Origin: UBA9619 sp964630665
GTDB lineage: Bacteria > Pseudomonadota > Gammaproteobacteria > Arenicellales > UBA868
DNA: 64,000 nucleotides
Direction: 5' to 3'
NCBI GenBank assembly: GCA_964630665.1
Contig: CAZVVN010000009.1
Location: forward strand, 1-64,000
Shown here: positions 17,163 through 25,490 of the stretch, one piece after another
How positions within the stretch are numbered: position 1 is the stretch's first letter
How the letters are laid out: each line of letters starts with the position of its first letter
The notes under the pieces: generated by a model
The model's database searches: none
Told to the model about the DNA's origin: nothing
Seen by the model: only the letters and a program-made list of their open reading frames with translations
Position numbers and translations under genes: made by a program

Positions 17163-17642
17163 TCAGATAAACAGGTTCACCCCGGCTTCACCGGCGTGTT
17201 CAAAGTAGGTTGCTGCACCACCAATATCGATGCCGTCGATGAAGTCTTCCCGCCGCATATCGAATAGATCGATAGTCATCTGACAGCCGATCATCCTGAC
17301 ATCTGCTTCCAGGCAAAGATCACGCAGTTCTTCGACTGAGGCCACACCTTTGGATTTGACAGTGTTCTTCATCATGGTGGTCATGATTGTCTCCATGCCC
17401 GGGATCGTCGTACCCAGAACAGGGAACCAGTTGTTCATTCCCATCGGCATCGGCATTCCGGGATTGCCCAGCGGGCTGACTTTCAGGTTGAGCTCTTTCT
17501 TTAACAGCTGAAGGCCGTAGAACGTAAAAAACATGGTGACCTCATAACCCAGTGCTGCAGCTGTTGAAGAGAGGATAAAGGGCGGATAAGCCCAGTCGAG
17601 TGTGCCTTTTGATGAGATGATAGTTAGTCGTTTAGAACTCAT
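17163..17642 (-). CDS. dsrE2: DsrE2-family sulfur carrier protein
   Basis: DsrE/F-fold protein of the DsrE2 subgroup, found beside TusA in sulfur oxidisers and thought to pass persulfide sulfur between rhodanese, TusA and the cytoplasmic oxidation machinery. 159 aa from the ATG at 17642, which has a strong GGAGG 6 bp upstream. Cys110 and Cys120 (RDLC and MIGCQM) are candidate sulfur-binding cysteines. The hydrophobic middle (FFTFYGLQLL) fits the membrane-associated DsrE2 type. tusA lies 72 bp upstream on the same strand. Confidence 0.85.
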   Translation of the reverse strand: MSSKRLTIISSKGTLDWAYPPFILSSTAAALGYEVTMFFTFYGLQLLKKELNLKVSPLGNPGMPMPMGMNNWFPVLGTTIPGMETIMTTMMKNTVKSKGVASVEELRDLCLEADVRMIGCQMTIDLFDMRREDFIDGIDIGGAATYFEHAGEAGVNLFI

Positions 17643-17714
17643 GCTGAACCTCCTTGGTTCTTGCACTACAAACTGGGAAATAAGCTACCGCCAACTACAG
17701 GACAACCGCTTTGC

Positions 17715-17948
17715 TCAGAGAGTTTTTTTCATCAGAAAGTGGAACTCCCCGTCGACTTCTGAGGAGTCCAGAAGTTCATTGCCGGTTTGGGTGGCAAAGG
17801 CTTCGAAATCCTTTACCGATCCCGGGTCGGTCGCCATGATCTTGAGAACTTCCCCGCTGGTCATTCCATTGAGGGTCTTCTTCGCTCTCAAGATCGGAAG
17901 CGGACAATTGAGCCCTCGGGCATCAAGTTCCTGGTCAAAGTTGGACAT
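17715..17948 (-). CDS. tusA: TusA-family sulfurtransferase
   Basis: Small sulfur-relay protein of 77 aa from the ATG at 17948. The CPxP motif is intact (LNCPLPILRAKK, persulfide-accepting Cys15), and the usual SGEVLKIMATDPGS segment follows. In sulfur oxidisers TusA feeds sulfur to DsrEFH or heterodisulfide reductase-like systems. It is followed by dsrE2; the rhodanese that often heads this cluster is absent here. Confidence 0.92.
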   Translation of the reverse strand: MSNFDQELDARGLNCPLPILRAKKTLNGMTSGEVLKIMATDPGSVKDFEAFATQTGNELLDSSEVDGEFHFLMKKTL

Positions 17949-18282
17949 GCCTGTGTGCCTTGGTTGTGTAGCGAAACTTATCTGCCGGGACAAAGGCCGT
18001 ATCGCTGACCTGGTCGATTAAAAGACCGATCTAGGGACACGCAGTACGGCTCACGATCCCGGGCCGTTATCTCGAGTCTACCTCGTAAGCAGGTCAGGCT
18101 CCCAATCGTTTGGGTGCCATCGAAACAGATCTGCTGATACGACAATCAGAATCATTGATATCCTGACATCTGGTCTGTGCCAGATCTATGGGTCTGTAGG
18201 CACTCTGCGATCGCCTGTCCCTGAGCCGATGGTCACAGCCGCTAAAACGGGCACTGAGGTTCTGGCGGGTTAAAATCTGGCC
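17949..18282. other. Divergent intergenic region between tusA and bepA
   Basis: 334 bp with no convincing gene. Two dyads are visible. One hairpin at 18097-18118 has CCCAA/TTGGG arms around TCGT, flanked by GGC/GCC. The other is an inverted repeat ATCTGG-N6-CCAGAT at 18168-18185. Promoters for both tusA-dsrE2 and bepA presumably lie here, but no clear -10/-35 pair stands out. Confidence 0.4.
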
Positions 18283-19734
18283 ATGCGCTTTTGTTTCAGC
18301 AGCCCCGTCCGGCAGCGTTGTGTCTGGCTTGTGCTCGCGGTTGGTATGTTCGGTAATGGATCGCCTGCACTGGGCGGCAGCAACCTGCCCCTGGACGACT
18401 CGATGTCAGAGGTCTCGATCTCGGTTGCAGAACAGGCCACAGGCCGGGAGTTCATACGCTCGGCGCGCAGCCGTTTCCGGTTCGTGGACGACCCCCTGGT
18501 ACTCGATGTGCTGCAGCAGATTGGGGCTCGACTGTCTTCAACGTTAGCAGGTGATACCGAGATTCTCACATTTCACCTGATCGAAAACACCCAACTGAAT
18601 GCTTTTGCGGGCCCCGGGGGGCACATCGGCGTGTTCACGGGATTGATCACAGCCACTGAAAGTGAGGCAGAGCTCGCTTCGGTGATCGCCCACGAACTGG
18701 CGCACGTCACCCAGCGACATCTTCCACGGATGATCGAGAGAGCACAGCAACGACAAATTCCTGCGACTGCCGGCATGATTGCCGCTATCCTGTTGGGTGG
18801 ACAGGCCGGTGCCGCGACCATGGCGGTAGCCAACGCTGCAGCAATTTCGGATCAGTTGAGTTACACACGGGCCTTTGAGCGCGAGGCAGATGCCTTGGGT
18901 CTGAAGATACTAAACGCAGCAGGCTATGATCCTGAGGCCATGGCTCGGTTTCTTCAGCGGCTAGAACAAAGCAGTCGGTTTCAGGATGCCGAGATTCCAG
19001 AGTACTTCAGAACTCATCCCCTGTCGTCCAGCCGTATTGCCGAGATGGAAGGCCGGACAGTCAATTATCCATCGGTCGTCGACGAGGCTTCGCCAAATTT
19101 TCTGCATGCACAAGCCCGGATTACGGCGATCTATGGTGACGATGCGGAACGGGCGATTGAGCAGTTTCGCCACCGGATTGCGTCAGATACCGGCGCGGCA
19201 AGTCGAGCCGCCCGTTATGGTCTGGCACTCGCAGCGCTTAAGACAGGTGAATTCGAGGTGGCCATAGAGCAGGCCCACCGACTGTGGGAAAGCTATCCCG
19301 CCGATCGTTTCTATGTTGTCGGGCTGGCTGAGTCATACCAGGGGCGTGGTGACTTCTCTACCGCTTTGGGCGTTCTGGCTGCTGGCTATCCGGTTGATGC
19401 CGACGACCCCGTACTGTCAAGTTACTATGCCGACGCCCTGATCAAGGCCGGAAAGCCCGGTAAGGCTAAACCGGTGATTCGAGCCGGCTTACGGGCCGCA
19501 CCACACAGCATCGTGCTTTTCCGGCTGCTGGCCCGGGCAGAAGGGGAGCTGGGTCGGCTGGCAGAGTCCTTCCAGGCGCTGGCGGAGACACACTACCTTT
19601 CTGGTGACCTGGGTCTTGCCCTTGAAAAGCTGGAACTCGCAGTGAAACACTCGGGAAACAGCGCCTACCTCAAAGCAAGTATCGCCGCCCGACAGGCCGA
19701 GATTCGGCAGGAATTAGGCGATCAGAAAGGCTAG
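18283..19734 (+). CDS. bepA: M48-family periplasmic metalloprotease with TPR repeats (BepA-like)
   Basis: Outer-membrane quality-control protease of the BepA/YfgC type, which assists or degrades stalled LptD and other beta-barrels. 483 aa. A signal peptide (about 1-31) is followed by an M48 domain with zinc ligands His137 and His141 in HELAH and a probable third ligand Glu201 in FEREADALG. TPR-like helical repeats run from about residue 290 to the end. Adjacent divergent tusA is a common arrangement. Confidence 0.92.
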   Translation: MRFCFSSPVRQRCVWLVLAVGMFGNGSPALGGSNLPLDDSMSEVSISVAEQATGREFIRSARSRFRFVDDPLVLDVLQQIGARLSSTLAGDTEILTFHLIENTQLNAFAGPGGHIGVFTGLITATESEAELASVIAHELAHVTQRHLPRMIERAQQRQIPATAGMIAAILLGGQAGAATMAVANAAAISDQLSYTRAFEREADALGLKILNAAGYDPEAMARFLQRLEQSSRFQDAEIPEYFRTHPLSSSRIAEMEGRTVNYPSVVDEASPNFLHAQARITAIYGDDAERAIEQFRHRIASDTGAASRAARYGLALAALKTGEFEVAIEQAHRLWESYPADRFYVVGLAESYQGRGDFSTALGVLAAGYPVDADDPVLSSYYADALIKAGKPGKAKPVIRAGLRAAPHSIVLFRLLARAEGELGRLAESFQALAETHYLSGDLGLALEKLELAVKHSGNSAYLKASIAARQAEIRQELGDQKG

Positions 19735-19957
19735 TAAGGCTCGAACTAGCGGACCGAAATTTCTGCAATCGGGTGTCAAGCCTGATTCTGAGCAACTGCT
19801 TTGTTGTACCTATAAGTGTTTTCAATGCTGTCCTTGAAAAAGTGGGGATTGCCTTCGGTGGCCCAATGCGGTTAAAAGAATGGTCACTCCGAGCAGATGC
19901 GCTCGGTTGAATGATGTCCACAAGCGGTCTGGGATTAAAACGACGAGGAGGATAACG

Positions 19958-20380
19958 ATGCCCAAGATGATGCATTTACTTGCAGCATGTGGTTCAGCGC
20001 TGCTGCTGGTCGCGGCCAGTGGCTACGTCCCGGTCGCCACAGCTGGAGAGTGGCCGACCGAGAAGGGCTGTAACAAAGTCAAGGATCCGGACAACGTGAT
20101 GAAGGGCTGGTGTGCGGCAATCAGCCGAAAAAAGGGCAACTGTCTTAGCTGTCATCATGCGATGGTCAACCCGTGGCCCGAAGCGCTACCACCTGGCGGA
20201 AATATCGGCCCGCCGTTCGTTGCCATGAACGCACGCTTTCCAAACCGCGATGATCTAAGAGCCCAGGTCTGGGACGCTGAAGCGAAGAATCCCAATACCT
20301 CAATGCCGCCGTTCGGCAGACACAAACTGATCAGTGAGCAGGACATTGACCATATCGTCGATTGGCTGCTGACGCTCTAG
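19958..20380 (+). CDS. soxX: Sulfur oxidation c-type cytochrome SoxX
   Basis: Small subunit of SoxAX, which oxidatively joins thiosulfate to the SoxY carrier in the periplasm. 140 aa from the ATG at 19958, chosen for its GAGGAG ribosome site. A signal peptide ends near ATAG|EW. One c-heme site CLSCH spans residues 62-66, and Met116 (TSMPPFG) is the likely axial ligand. First gene of soxXYZAB. Confidence 0.94.
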   Translation: MPKMMHLLAACGSALLLVAASGYVPVATAGEWPTEKGCNKVKDPDNVMKGWCAAISRKKGNCLSCHHAMVNPWPEALPPGGNIGPPFVAMNARFPNRDDLRAQVWDAEAKNPNTSMPPFGRHKLISEQDIDHIVDWLLTL

Positions 20381-20430
20381 TGCAGTGGGCCGAAATAAAC
20401 CTATTCAATCTGACTGAGGATACCAGGACA

Positions 20431-20898
20431 ATGAAACGCAGAGTATTTCTGAAAAGCTCCCTGGCTGCAGGCACCATCGCGGTGGCTGCGGCAGCTGGGT
20501 TGCTGACGCCCCGGCGTTTGCTGGCGGCCAACTGGCCGGAAGGTGCGTTTGCTGCAAAGAGTGAGGCCGATGCCGTTAAAGCTTATTTTGGCGATGCCCC
20601 GGTGCTTGACAGTGACGCAATCAAGATCAAGGCGCCGCTTCAGGCGGAGAACGGTGCGGTGGTGCCGCTCAAGGTCAGCACGTCGTTGACCGGCATAGAA
20701 ACCATAGCCATCGTGGTAGAGAAGAATCCGGCACCTTTCGCCACAGCTGTCCAGGTCATGGCCGGTGCCGGAGGTCTCTACAGCACCCGGATCAAGATGG
20801 GACAGACCTCACCGGTCAGCTGTTACGTTAAGGCGGGCGGCAAGGTACACAAGGCATCCCACGTCGTGAAAGTTACGGTGGGCGGTTGCGGCGGCTAA
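20431..20898 (+). CDS. soxY: Thiosulfate oxidation carrier protein SoxY
   Basis: Covalent carrier of sulfur intermediates in the periplasmic Sox cycle. 155 aa from the ATG at 20431. A twin-arginine signal (RRVFLKSS) directs folded export with SoxZ. The protein ends in the diagnostic GGCGG swinging arm, with Cys153 as the attachment site. It lies 50 bp after soxX and 31 bp before soxZ. Confidence 0.97.
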   Translation: MKRRVFLKSSLAAGTIAVAAAAGLLTPRRLLAANWPEGAFAAKSEADAVKAYFGDAPVLDSDAIKIKAPLQAENGAVVPLKVSTSLTGIETIAIVVEKNPAPFATAVQVMAGAGGLYSTRIKMGQTSPVSCYVKAGGKVHKASHVVKVTVGGCGG

Positions 20899-20929
20899 CG
20901 GCTTTCGCCCCAGGCAAGGAGAGAAACAA

Positions 20930-21244
20930 ATGGCATCGACCAAGATGAAAATCAAGAAGGACAAGTCAGGAGGCCACGTGGTGATGGTTCTCGTCAAGCA
21001 TCCAATGGAGACGGGCAACCGCAAGGACAAGAAGACCGGTGAGAAGGTGCCGGCTCACTTTATCCAGACCATAGTGTTCTCCCACAACGGCCAAGCTGTA
21101 GCTCAGGCAGATCTCGGCCCGGCGGTGTCCAAGAATCCACTGACGCAGATTCTGCTGACCAGTGCGAAGAGTGGTGACAAGGTTGCTGTGCACTGGACCG
21201 ACAACAAGGGTGAAACCGGCGGTGCCGAGGCGGCTATTAAGTAG
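20930..21244 (+). CDS. soxZ: Thiosulfate oxidation carrier complex protein SoxZ
   Basis: Partner of SoxY; the SoxYZ heterodimer carries sulfur substrates. 104 aa, full length, with typical motifs (KHPMETGNRKD, then HFIQTIVF, and the C-terminal VHWTDNKGET). It has no signal peptide of its own, which fits Tat co-export with SoxY. AAGGAG precedes the ATG. Confidence 0.97.
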   Translation: MASTKMKIKKDKSGGHVVMVLVKHPMETGNRKDKKTGEKVPAHFIQTIVFSHNGQAVAQADLGPAVSKNPLTQILLTSAKSGDKVAVHWTDNKGETGGAEAAIK

Positions 21245-21305
21245 CCTGTCCAACCAAACCGGCCTCAGCCCCGTCCAGGGCGGCAGGCTTGAGTAGGAGG
21301 AAAAC

Positions 21306-22163
21306 ATGAAAAAGAAGTTTCTGACAGCCATGGTCGCAGCCGGGGTTTTTACGCTGACCATACCAGTGGCTAATGCTATTTCCGAGTCGGAGATCAAGAA
21401 GGACATCGAAGAGTTTCAGGGATTTTTCCTGAAGCGATTCCCGGGCGTGTCACTGGAAGACTACGTCGACGGAGTCAACGCACTACCCCAGTACGCAGAA
21501 CGTCGTGCCAACTGGGAGCTGCTGATGGAATTTCCACCCTACGAAACCGAGATGGACAAGGCGGCCGAGGAGTGGGCCAAGCCTTTTGCGAATGGTAAGA
21601 CCTTCGACGACTGTGTGCTTGCACCGGCGACTGTCTATCCGGTCTACGATGCGGCAAGCGATGATCTGCGTACCCTGGTTGGAGATATCAACGCCTGTCT
21701 GGCGGCCAACGGCGAGAAGCCGATCAAGAACGTCAAACGCGGTAAGATGGCGCGGCTCCTTGCGCACTACCGGTCCGGGTTCAACGGCCAGCGCATGGCG
21801 GTGGACTACTCTGATCCCGGGGCCCAGCGATGGTACGAGAAAGGCCGTCAGTTTTACTGGGCCAAGCGGGGTCAGCTGAATTTCTCCTGTGCGAGCTGTC
21901 ACGTGCAGAACGCGGGTAACAAGATTCGTGGAGACGTGCTCAGTCCCGGTCTTGGTCACGGTGTCGGGTTTCCGGTCTATCGAACCAAGTGGTCCATGTC
22001 GGGTAAGCCCTGGGGAACCATGCATCGACGTTACGGCGGTTGTAACAAGCAGGTCCGGGCCAAGCCGTTCAAGGCCCAGGGCGATGAATACAAAGCACTG
22101 GAACTCTACGAGGCGGTGATGAATACCGGGGTGCCGCTTAAAGTACCCAGCCAGCGCCAGTAG
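21306..22163 (+). CDS. soxA: Sulfur oxidation c-type cytochrome SoxA (one-heme type)
   Basis: Catalytic subunit of SoxAX. 285 aa with a signal peptide ending near ANA|IS. A single CxxCH (CASCH, residues 195-199) is present. Cys246 in RRYGGCNK is the expected cysteine persulfide heme ligand. The N-terminal half holds Cys103 and Cys131 but no second heme motif, so this is a monoheme SoxA. A terminator-like hairpin follows the gene. Confidence 0.95.
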   Translation: MKKKFLTAMVAAGVFTLTIPVANAISESEIKKDIEEFQGFFLKRFPGVSLEDYVDGVNALPQYAERRANWELLMEFPPYETEMDKAAEEWAKPFANGKTFDDCVLAPATVYPVYDAASDDLRTLVGDINACLAANGEKPIKNVKRGKMARLLAHYRSGFNGQRMAVDYSDPGAQRWYEKGRQFYWAKRGQLNFSCASCHVQNAGNKIRGDVLSPGLGHGVGFPVYRTKWSMSGKPWGTMHRRYGGCNKQVRAKPFKAQGDEYKALELYEAVMNTGVPLKVPSQRQ

Positions 22164-22179
22164 ATATCTTTGTATTGAC

Positions 22180-22211
22180 GCAAAAGCCCGGCCTCAAGGC
22201 CAGGCTTTTGC
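22180..22211. terminator. Hairpin after soxA
   Basis: GCAAAAGCC (22180-22188) pairs with GGCTTTTGC (22203-22211), extended inward by further G/C pairs. No T-run follows outside the stem, so termination may be partial. It separates soxXYZA from soxB. Confidence 0.6.
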
Positions 22212-22236
22212 CCTCGGGCATTGTGCCGAACTGTTC

Positions 22237-22250
22237 CTGATCTGGATCAG
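22237..22250. promoter_or_regulatory. FNR/ANR-like binding site upstream of soxB
   Basis: CTGATCTGGATCAG is a perfect 14-bp palindrome with the core TGAT-N4-ATCA of the FNR/ANR/DNR family (consensus TTGAT-N4-ATCAA; only the outermost bases differ). Its centre is about 50 bp upstream of the soxB start. That is too close for simple class II activation unless the leader is very short, so repression or a different start is possible. Confidence 0.45.
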
Positions 22251-22293
22251 AGAGCTGTGCACTATCCATAGTTAGCATATCTTAAGGAAATCT

Positions 22294-24045
22294 GTGAACG
22301 TGGACCGCCGGGAATTCATACAGTTGTTGTCTGCAGCTGCAGCCGCGGGGATGGTCCTGACCAGCCGACTGTCGGGCGCGGGTGGCGATGACCCCTATGA
22401 TCTTCCACCGTTCGGCAACGTTTCACTACTGCACTTTACCGATTGTCACGCCCAGCTCATGCCGGTCTATTTCCGTGAGCCCAGCTTTAACATCGGCATC
22501 GGTGATGCTTTTGGAAATCCCCCGCACCGGGTCGGAGATCATTTCCTCGAGCATTTCGGAATCCCACGTGGCACCCGTGAGGCCTATGCGTATACCTGTC
22601 TCGACTTTGAGTCTGCTGCGCACAAATACGGCAAAGTCGGCGGCTTCGCGCACCTGGCAACGCTCGTCAAGCGCATAAGAGCCTCGCGCCCCAACAGCCT
22701 GCTGTTCGACGGCGGGGACACCTGGCAGGGTTCGGCGACTTCGTTGTGGACTCAGGGACAGGACATGATCGGCGCCTGCAGACTGCTGGGTGTGGACATG
22801 ATGACCGGTCACTGGGAATTTACTTATGGTACGGACCGGGTCCGGCAGATCATCGACACCCAGCTCGACCCCATCGAGTTCCTGGCCCAGAACGTCGTGC
22901 TCACAGAAGACGCTTCTTTTGACAGTAAACCGGCGTTCGACGAGGACTCCGGTGTGGTCTTCAAACCCTACACCTTGCGCGAGATCAACGGAATCAAAGT
23001 CGGTGTTATCGGCCAGGCGTTTCCCTACACCACACTGGCGAATCCTCGCTACATGATCGAGGATTGGAGTTTTGGCATCCGTGACGAGCAATGCCAGGAG
23101 ATGGTGGATGCGGTGAAGGAGCGGGGTGCCCAGGTCGTCGTGCTGTTGTCGCACAATGGCATGGACGTGGATCTCAAGATGGCCAGCCGTATCACTGGTA
23201 TCGACGTCATTCTCGGCGGTCATACGCATGACGGTATGCCAACGCCGAGCATCGTGACCAACCCCGGTGGCCGGACTCTGGTGGTAAATTCTGGTTCCAA
23301 TACTAAGTTTCTGTCGGTACTCGACCTCGAGGTCGGGTATGATGGACCGGTCGATTACCGCTTCCGTATGCTGCCCATCTTCTCTAATCTATTACCCGCT
23401 GATCCGCAGATGTCAGCACATATTGACGCTGTCCGTGCACCTTACAAAGACCAGCTTGAGCGGGTGCTGGCCACGACCGAATCGACCCTCTACCGGCGCG
23501 GAAACTTCAGCGGCACTTTCGACCAGGTGATCGTTGATGCCATGCTTGAGGTCCGCGGCGCCGATATTGCGTTTTCTCCGGGATTCCGCTGGGGTACCAG
23601 CCTGTTGCCCGGGGACTCCATCACCTCTGAATACCTGATGGGCCAAACGGCAATCACCTATGCCAAATCGACCCTGAACGAGATGACAGGTGAGACCATC
23701 AAGCGGATACTCGAGGATATCGCGGACAACCTGTTCAACCCCGACCCCTACTACCAGATGGGCGGTGACATGGTTCGGGTGGGGGGGTTGCGTTATGCCA
23801 TCGATCCTACGGCGCCGATCGGTAGTCGTCTGTCTGATTTGGAATTCCAGGGCAAACCGCTGGACCCGGTAAAGAACTACCGCGTCGCGGGCTGGGCAAG
23901 CGTCAACCCCCAGCCCGATGATCTGCCCGATATCTGGGATGTGGTCAGCGAGTACTTGTTTGACCAAAAAGTGATCCGGGAAGTCGTGCCGAACGTGCCC
24001 CACATCAAGGGAGTTCCTGGTAATCCCGGAATTTATAGGATATGA
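22294..24045 (+). CDS. soxB: Thiosulfohydrolase SoxB
   Basis: Periplasmic dimanganese hydrolase that releases sulfate from SoxY-bound thiosulfate. 583 aa, GTG start at 22294 with AAGGAAA upstream. A twin-arginine-type signal (MNVDRREFIQLLS) is followed by metal-binding motifs HFTDCHAQ (near residue 49), FDGGDTWQGSATS (near 138), GHWEF and GGHTHDG. It is separated from soxA by a hairpin and an FNR-like box, so it may have its own promoter. Confidence 0.97.
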   Translation: MNVDRREFIQLLSAAAAAGMVLTSRLSGAGGDDPYDLPPFGNVSLLHFTDCHAQLMPVYFREPSFNIGIGDAFGNPPHRVGDHFLEHFGIPRGTREAYAYTCLDFESAAHKYGKVGGFAHLATLVKRIRASRPNSLLFDGGDTWQGSATSLWTQGQDMIGACRLLGVDMMTGHWEFTYGTDRVRQIIDTQLDPIEFLAQNVVLTEDASFDSKPAFDEDSGVVFKPYTLREINGIKVGVIGQAFPYTTLANPRYMIEDWSFGIRDEQCQEMVDAVKERGAQVVVLLSHNGMDVDLKMASRITGIDVILGGHTHDGMPTPSIVTNPGGRTLVVNSGSNTKFLSVLDLEVGYDGPVDYRFRMLPIFSNLLPADPQMSAHIDAVRAPYKDQLERVLATTESTLYRRGNFSGTFDQVIVDAMLEVRGADIAFSPGFRWGTSLLPGDSITSEYLMGQTAITYAKSTLNEMTGETIKRILEDIADNLFNPDPYYQMGGDMVRVGGLRYAIDPTAPIGSRLSDLEFQGKPLDPVKNYRVAGWASVNPQPDDLPDIWDVVSEYLFDQKVIREVVPNVPHIKGVPGNPGIYRI

Positions 24046-24079
24046 ATAAACTAATATTAGTATATTAAATTAATATGAT
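24046..24079. other. AT-rich spacer with palindrome after soxB
   Basis: About 34 bp of almost pure A/T in a GC-rich surrounding, including the perfect palindrome CTAATATTAG (24052-24061). It may hold the promoter of the following small gene or mark an insertion scar; neither can be decided from sequence. Confidence 0.35.
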
Positions 24080-24376
24080 ATGACTATATTCAGAAGAAAC
24101 GATTTACGATTAATCTATTGGGTGACTCGCTTCCGTTATTCAGTTACCTTGGCCGGTGTCTTGAATGAGATTAAAGTATCCTTGAAGCGCTTCTTGTGGC
24201 TCGAGCTGCGTCGTGCGCTGTTCATTAGCCTGCTGGGGTTGTCGACGGCCTTTGCCGACGGCCCGCCCGAGGGTGAAGACCCCGCCAAATGGTGTGAGGC
24301 CAATGAAGATGCCTGCAGCGAGTGGTGCGCAAGCCATCCGGAGGAAGAGATCTGTGAGGAACCGGATTGTGAGTGA
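24080..24376 (+). CDS. Small Cys-rich acidic, probably exported protein
   Basis: 98 aa from the ATG at 24080, which has no clear ribosome site; a TTG at 24182 would leave a shorter protein of 64 residues with a better signal peptide (cleavage near AFA|DG). The mature C-terminus is very acidic and holds five cysteines (72, 79, 83, 92, 97 in the long form). It lies between soxB and a periplasmic rhodanese, so a role in periplasmic sulfur or metal chemistry is possible but unproven. I do not recognise the family. Confidence 0.5.
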   Translation: MTIFRRNDLRLIYWVTRFRYSVTLAGVLNEIKVSLKRFLWLELRRALFISLLGLSTAFADGPPEGEDPAKWCEANEDACSEWCASHPEEEICEEPDCE

Positions 24377-24473
24377 TGGGTCGATCGATGTTCGGGCCAA
24401 CCGATTTTCCGGGGGAGCGGGTGCCTCCGGTGGGTGGTCAATTTTCTCTTACTTAACCAATGGAGACCTTGAG

Positions 24474-25127
24474 ATGGAAAAAACCAAATTTGTAACCGCT
24501 GCACTGCTGGCCACGACCGTGGTCCTGTCAACGAGCGCCCAGGCAGGGGATCCGGTGGGGATCACGCCGGACCTGATGTCGGTAACCGTGATGCACAATG
24601 GCGCTGCCACGGAGATCGTCCGCAACCAGGACAATGCCAATACTGTTAATCCGGCGTTTGGCAAGACCTCGCGCAAGTGTCCACCGTTCTGCATCCAGCC
24701 CTCGACCCTTGCAACGGGTGTTGAGACTATCGGCGAGCAAGAGATCATCGCCTATGCCAAGCAGATGAGCGATGGCGACAACTCTATTGTGGTGGTCGAT
24801 TCCCGGACTCCGAACTGGGTAGAGAAGGGAACTATTCCCAGTGCCATCAACGTGCCCTGGACCAAGCTCAACCCGGCCAAGGGGGCAACCCCGATCGAGA
24901 TCGCGGAGATCTTGCAGGATGTTTTCAATGTCAGCGAATCCGAGGGCTTGTTCGACTTTACCAGCGCCAAGACAGCGGTCATGTTCTGTAACGGCATGTG
25001 GTGCGGTCAGTCGCCGAACAACATCAAGAACCTGTTGAAGGTCGGCTATCCCGCTCACAAGATCAAATGGTATCGGGGCGGCATGCAGGATTGGGAGATT
25101 CTCGGACTGAGCACTGCAAAACCATAG
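24474..25127 (+). CDS. Periplasmic rhodanese-domain protein of the sox cluster
   Basis: 217 aa from the ATG at 24474. Signal peptide cleaved near AQA|GD. A CPPFC motif (Cys69, Cys73) precedes a rhodanese domain (about residues 84-215) with the active-site loop CNGMWCGQ, where Cys172 is the expected persulfide cysteine. Likely transfers sulfane sulfur in the periplasm. Its place next to soxB recalls SoxL of Allochromatium, but orthology is not certain. A strong terminator follows. Confidence 0.85.
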   Translation: MEKTKFVTAALLATTVVLSTSAQAGDPVGITPDLMSVTVMHNGAATEIVRNQDNANTVNPAFGKTSRKCPPFCIQPSTLATGVETIGEQEIIAYAKQMSDGDNSIVVVDSRTPNWVEKGTIPSAINVPWTKLNPAKGATPIEIAEILQDVFNVSESEGLFDFTSAKTAVMFCNGMWCGQSPNNIKNLLKVGYPAHKIKWYRGGMQDWEILGLSTAKP

Positions 25128-25145
25128 GTGATTTCTACCGGCAAT

Positions 25146-25173
25146 AAAAGGGCGGGGTTAACCCGCCCTTTTC
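25146..25173. terminator. Rho-independent terminator after the rhodanese gene
   Basis: AAAAGGGCGGG and CCCGCCCTTTT form a long GC-rich stem with a TTAA-type loop and flanking A and T runs, so it could work in both directions. It ends the sox transcription unit. Confidence 0.8.
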
Positions 25174-25259
25174 CCCCACAATAACTGCCGGTACCACACT
25201 ATGGATCGGTTCGAATGCCGGGCGTTTCTTTCGACGATCCTTAACAGGTAATTGTGCAG

Positions 25260-25457
25260 ATGGACATTACCTACTATCAGACCGTAGAACGACTCGAAAA
25301 ACTGGGTGTAGACCCAGAGTACCTCCAGGGGTGGGTTGGGGGTTATCTGGGCAATCCCGAAAGGGAAGAACAGCGGATCAGCGAGGCCTACAAGGCCGGC
25401 TACCAGGATGGTCGGATACACGTGACCGACACCGCCTCGGACTGGACGAGAAGCTGA
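25260..25457 (+). CDS. Small soluble protein of unknown function
   Basis: 65 aa from the ATG at 25260 (a GTG two codons earlier is also possible). Highly charged, no signal or membrane segment, with predicted helices (YYQTVERLEKLGVDPEYLQGW). Codon usage looks like its neighbours. It ends 34 bp before the convergent end of the - strand operon. No family recognised. Confidence 0.5.
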   Translation: MDITYYQTVERLEKLGVDPEYLQGWVGGYLGNPEREEQRISEAYKAGYQDGRIHVTDTASDWTRS

Positions 25458-25490
25458 CTCTCAGTTTCTAAGGCAACAGGCCGGGAAGCA

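Noticed and set aside
22426..23229. Antisense open frame of 267 codons opposite soxB
   Set aside because: Shadow of soxB; no recognisable motifs.
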